In this document: positions 23,141 to 25,343 of the stretch, one piece after another
Numbering within the stretch: the first letter of the stretch is position 1
How the letters are laid out: each line of letters starts with the position of its first letter
Source of the DNA: DATKZH01 sp964475955
GTDB lineage: Bacteria; Planctomycetota; Planctomycetia; Pirellulales; Thermoguttaceae
Assembly (NCBI GenBank): GCA_964475955.1
Contig: CAYYZY010000114.1
Location: 1-25,343 of the forward strand
Direction of reading: 5' to 3'
DNA length: 25,343 nucleotides
Made by a program: the position numbers and the translations under genes
The notes under the pieces: generated by a model
Databases searched by the model: none
The model's input: only the letters and a program-made list of their open reading frames with translations
What the model was told of the DNA's origin: nothing

Positions 23141-23644
23141 TCAGCGGCGGAGCGTCGAGGCCGACGAGGCGGACCCGAGCGAGCGGTCCCGCGTCGGCCG
23201 GATGACGATCGTCGCCGGACCACGCTCCTCCACGCGGCCCTTCCACGTGATGAGCCGGGCCAGCTCGTCGAGGCACGAGGCGGAAGAGGGCGGCGCGCGC
23301 CGCGCGCCTTGCGCGCCCAGCGCGCGCATCAGGCCCAGCTCCGCTTCCCAGAGCCGGCTTTCCGAGGGCGAGGGTTCGACCGTGTCTTCGCGGACCCGCG
23401 GCCCGGATTCTGCGGCAGAGGCTTGCGCCGGGCGCGTGTCCGCGACCTCCGCCCCGGAGCGCGTGTCGGCCCGACGTGCTTCGGGCGGCCCCGCGGGCAG
23501 TCGTTCGGCCTCCGCAAGGGCCGAGGCGGCCGGCCTCTCGGCAGGCTCTCTTGCGGCCGAGCGCGGTGGAGGCCCGGTCGGCAGCCGTCCCAACAGGAGC
23601 ACGCCGAGCGCCAAGGCGACAAGCGCGTAGTGCGAGGCATTCAT
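23141..23644 (-). CDS. Anchored proline/alanine-rich protein of unknown function
   Basis: A 167-residue protein. Residues 6-22 (YALVALALGVLLLGRLP) form a signal anchor. Residues about 25-100 are rich in P, A, R and E without hydrophobic segments and probably disordered. The part at about 100-155, with LWEAELGLMRALGAQG and SCLDELARLITWKGRVEERG, could fold as two helices and a strand pair. I recognise no family. The ATG follows a strong GGGAGAGGG site, which supports the gene. It lies 151 bases before the PII gene on the same strand. Confidence 0.55.
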   Translation of the reverse strand: MNASHYALVALALGVLLLGRLPTGPPPRSAAREPAERPAASALAEAERLPAGPPEARRADTRSGAEVADTRPAQASAAESGPRVREDTVEPSPSESRLWEAELGLMRALGAQGARRAPPSSASCLDELARLITWKGRVEERGPATIVIRPTRDRSLGSASSASTLRR

Positions 23645-23701
23645 CCGCAAGCCCTCTCCCTGCCGGGGCCGCGCGCCGCCGGCTGGAACGACATACGAGC
23701 G

Positions 23702-23717
23702 TGACGGTCGCGCAAAC
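23702..23717 (-). promoter_or_regulatory. Repeated TTTGCGCRACCGTCA element (copy 1)
   Basis: Read on the minus strand, GTTTGCGCGACCGTCA lies 58 bases before the anchored-protein ATG. The second copy (23860-23875) differs by one base and is followed by CTACGAT, which could be a -10 box. A promoter or operator role is a guess. Confidence 0.35.
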
Positions 23718-23859
23718 TGGGGATCTTCGGGCCCCGCGCACCGCCCTCGTGGCTGGCCGGGCGGGGCTTCCCCTGGATCAGTATCGGGTCGGATCGTAGC
23801 GGCGGTGCAGCTTGCGTCGCCTTGGAGCTTCCCATGGGTGCCGACCATCGTAGCGGTTC

Positions 23860-23875
23860 TGACGGTTGCGCAAAC
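23860..23875 (-). promoter_or_regulatory. Repeated TTTGCGCRACCGTCA element (copy 2)
   Basis: GTTTGCGCAACCGTCA on the minus strand; a TTGCGC followed after 15 bases by TACGAT resembles a weak promoter pointing to the anchored-protein gene. See copy 1 at 23702. Confidence 0.35.
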
Positions 23876-23989
23876 GAGGCAAGGGGGCGCTCGTCGATAG
23901 CCCTTCAGCAGCCCGCGCGGCGTGGGGGCGGCACTTGTCGGCGCGCGCCGTGGAGGTGAGAATCGAAGGGTGCATCCGGAGGGAGCCCC

Positions 23990-24394
23990 ATGTCGATCCG
24001 GATCGTGTTGGATACGAACGTGCTGGTTGCCGCGGCGTACGCTCCGCGGTCGGCCAGCCGGCGGATCGTCGACGCCTGCCTGGACGGCGGCCTGGTGGCG
24101 GTGGCCAGCCCGGCCATCCGACGGGAGTATGAGTTCATCCTGGAAAGGGCGGTTCGCGTCGACGACTACCGCGACCGGCTCGAAACGTTGCTCGATCGGC
24201 TGGAGCTGGTCGCGCCCGAGGAGACGCCCCGCCGCGTGCCCGACGACCCCGACGACGACAAGTTCCTGGCGGCCGCCGTGGCGGGTCGTGCCGCTTGGAT
24301 CGTGACGAACGACCGCCACCTGCTCGCGCTCGACCCGCAGGAGTCGTTCCGCATCGCCCCCTCCGGCGCGGCCGCGCCGCAGCTATTGACGTGA
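23990..24394 (+). CDS. PIN-domain RNase toxin, orphan
   Basis: A 134-residue PIN protein of the 'putative toxin-antitoxin toxin component, PIN family' type (COG1569-like). The metal-binding acids are all visible: D8 in VLDTNVLVAA, an acidic residue in RREYEFIL (about 45-52), the DDPDDDKFLAAA stretch near 85-95, and TNDRHLL near 106. It would cleave RNA. The ATG follows an excellent GGAGGGAG site. No small antitoxin gene lies before it, and the following gene is on the other strand and unrelated, so it looks like an orphan or is served by an antitoxin elsewhere. Confidence 0.88.
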   Translation: MSIRIVLDTNVLVAAAYAPRSASRRIVDACLDGGLVAVASPAIRREYEFILERAVRVDDYRDRLETLLDRLELVAPEETPRRVPDDPDDDKFLAAAVAGRAAWIVTNDRHLLALDPQESFRIAPSGAAAPQLLT

Positions 24395-24419
24395 ACCGAC
24401 CAATCGGCCCCGCCGAGGC

Positions 24420-24441
24420 AGGGTGGGTCGAGGCACGAGAC
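24420..24441. repeat. Family D repeat, left end only
   Basis: Matches 19996-20017 at 21 of 22 bases (AGGGTGGGTCGAGG then YACGAGAC). It lies between the PIN gene and the truncated URO-D-like gene. Confidence 0.7.
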
Positions 24442-24452
24442 GCGAGCGTCTT

Positions 24453-24944
24453 CTAAAACGCCATCCGGCCCCAGCCTTGGCTGCGGCCGTCGAGCGGGGG
24501 GAGGCCCAGGAGTTCCCGGCCGCGGCGCACGTAGTAGCGGTAGTTCTCCAGCGGCGTGCCGTTGGGGATGCGGTGGTCGAGGCTGAACACCGTGCCGCCG
24601 CGGCGCAGGATGGGCTGCATCTTGTATTCCAGCTCGCGGTCGATCTCGGCCCGGCTGCGCCGCAGCACGTGCTTGTCGATGCCGCCGAGGATGGCCAGGC
24701 GGTCGCCGTATCGGGTGCCGACATCGACGATGTCCATCCCGGCGGCCGGCTCGAAGGGGTGCATGACGTTGACTCCGCAGTCGAGGAACGCGTCGATGAC
24801 CGGGTTCATGTTGCCGTCGCTGTCGAGATTGAACAGGCGCGTGCCGCGGCTCGACACGACCTCCCAGCACGCCCGGTAGTAGGGGCCCAGGAACTCGCCC
24901 ACCTGCCCGGGGCCGATCAAAGGGCCGCTCTTGCCGGCCATGTC
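24453..24944 (-). pseudogene. 5'-truncated URO-D-like gene
   Basis: From 24944 to the stop this reads DMAGKSGPLIGPGQVGEFLG and continues with LFNLDSDGNMNPVIDAFLDCG, EPAAGMDIV, AILGGIDKHVL and VFSLDHRIPNGTPLENYRYY, the C-terminal half of a URO-D-superfamily protein. Full members have about 340-380 residues; only about 163 remain. The frame continues upstream to an ATG at 25070, but those 42 residues do not resemble the family and lie in lower-GC DNA. The break is therefore near 24944. It is a different subfamily from the intact gene at 17433. Confidence 0.75.
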
Positions 24945-25343
24945 TTGGCGTGCGTTCCTCTCTGGACGCTTGACACCCGGTAAGTCTCTTTGTTTTAAGC
25001 GTTTGCGGACTAGGCAATCATGGTGATATGTGGAATCTGGTGAACCTTGGAGGACATTTTGCAGGGACATTCAGAGACAACAGGGACAAAGCAGAGACAT
25101 TTTCGAGACGATTCGCGGGGGCTTGTGTTGGGGCCCGTCGTGGCATCGCATATCCCCGCTAATGGGGTACTGCTCTTCGTAGGGAGCCCAGTCCGGGCGA
25201 CGTTATTGTAGCGACTCACCTTTGGAATTGGCCAGCAGCATGTCTATTAGCCCGGGATCGCCGACCAGACAAGACAGGTAATCTGGAGGGCCGTCCAGGT
25301 TGAGAAGAGCACCGCAGATGACAGCAGCACTGATCTACACTAG
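24945..25343. other. Lower-GC end segment, no intact gene
   Basis: GC content drops clearly (to about half by eye). At 25051-25110 degenerate AGRGACA motifs are repeated (AGGGACATTC, AGAGACAA, AGGGACAAA, AGAGACATT). On the minus strand a 43-codon open stretch ends at TAA 25205-25203 (reads AAVICGALLNLDGPPDYL and LVGDPGLIDMLLANSKG), with no start codon before an in-frame TAG at 25337-25335. It may be a gene fragment; I recognise no family. The segment could be inserted DNA or an assembly join. Confidence 0.4.

Larger units (their letters stand above)
23645..23989. other. Divergent intergenic region with a duplicated element
   Basis: 345 bases between the anchored protein and the PIN gene. A 16-base string TGACGGTYGCGCAAAC occurs at 23702-23717 and again at 23860-23875. 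Otherwise nothing is recognised. Confidence 0.5.

Noticed and set aside
25205..25343. Eukaryotic exon with splice sites
   Set aside because: The donor-like AAAGGTGAGT and an AG near the edge are suggestive only; such short strings occur by chance and the window ends there.

Overview
This is a high-GC bacterial window (about two thirds G+C by eye) with dense genes on both strands. The content points to a planctomycete, probably from the Pirellulales or a related group. The clues are a secreted arylsulfatase, an anaerobic-type sulfatase-maturating radical SAM enzyme with a SEC-C tail, Tat-exported 'RR' proteins, an acetylxylan-esterase-like hydrolase, URO-D-superfamily proteins, and many short dispersed palindromes. 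No rRNA or ribosomal protein is present, so the lineage is an inference.

Layout. 0.2-2.9 kb: a radical SAM protein converging on a zinc-ribbon membrane protein. 3.4-7.0 kb: an NAD-dependent sugar epimerase, a protein that looks truncated at its 5' end, and an arylsulfatase. 7.0-9.4 kb: a two-gene minus-strand P-loop ATPase operon with a clear promoter and a palindromic operator candidate; its first gene looks internally deleted. 9.6-10.1 kb: the stump of an AI-2E-type permease and a frameshifted antitoxin-like gene. 10.4-12.9 kb: a double-domain exported esterase, a small membrane protein and the 3' remnant of a DegT/StrS aminotransferase. 12.9-15.5 kb: a Tat-exported amidotransferase-like/polysaccharide-deacetylase-like protein, an Hpt-domain fragment, and tRNA-Ser(GCT) with its terminator. 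15.9-18.6 kb: a minus-strand set of URO-D-like protein, protealysin-type M4 protease and emfourin-like inhibitor. 18.9-22.4 kb: a Tat-exported aldo/keto reductase, the sulfatase-maturating enzyme and an unrecognised charged protein with a repeat-encoded tail. 22.6-25.3 kb: a PII protein, an anchored hypothetical protein, a PIN toxin, a 5'-truncated URO-D-like gene and a lower-GC end segment.

How the genes work together. The sulfatase, its likely maturase, the esterase, the deacetylase-like protein and the exported reductase fit processing of sulfated or acetylated polysaccharides. The protease and inhibitor form a matched pair. The most striking property is the mix of short palindromic repeat families (at least six) with broken genes (seven truncated, deleted or frameshifted remnants). 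In several places the repeat lies exactly at the gene boundary or encodes the end of a protein. I did not find a complete unknown defence system. The best candidates for something new are the palindrome-controlled ATPase pair, the repeat element placed between protease and inhibitor, and the repeat-extended protein at 21.6 kb.
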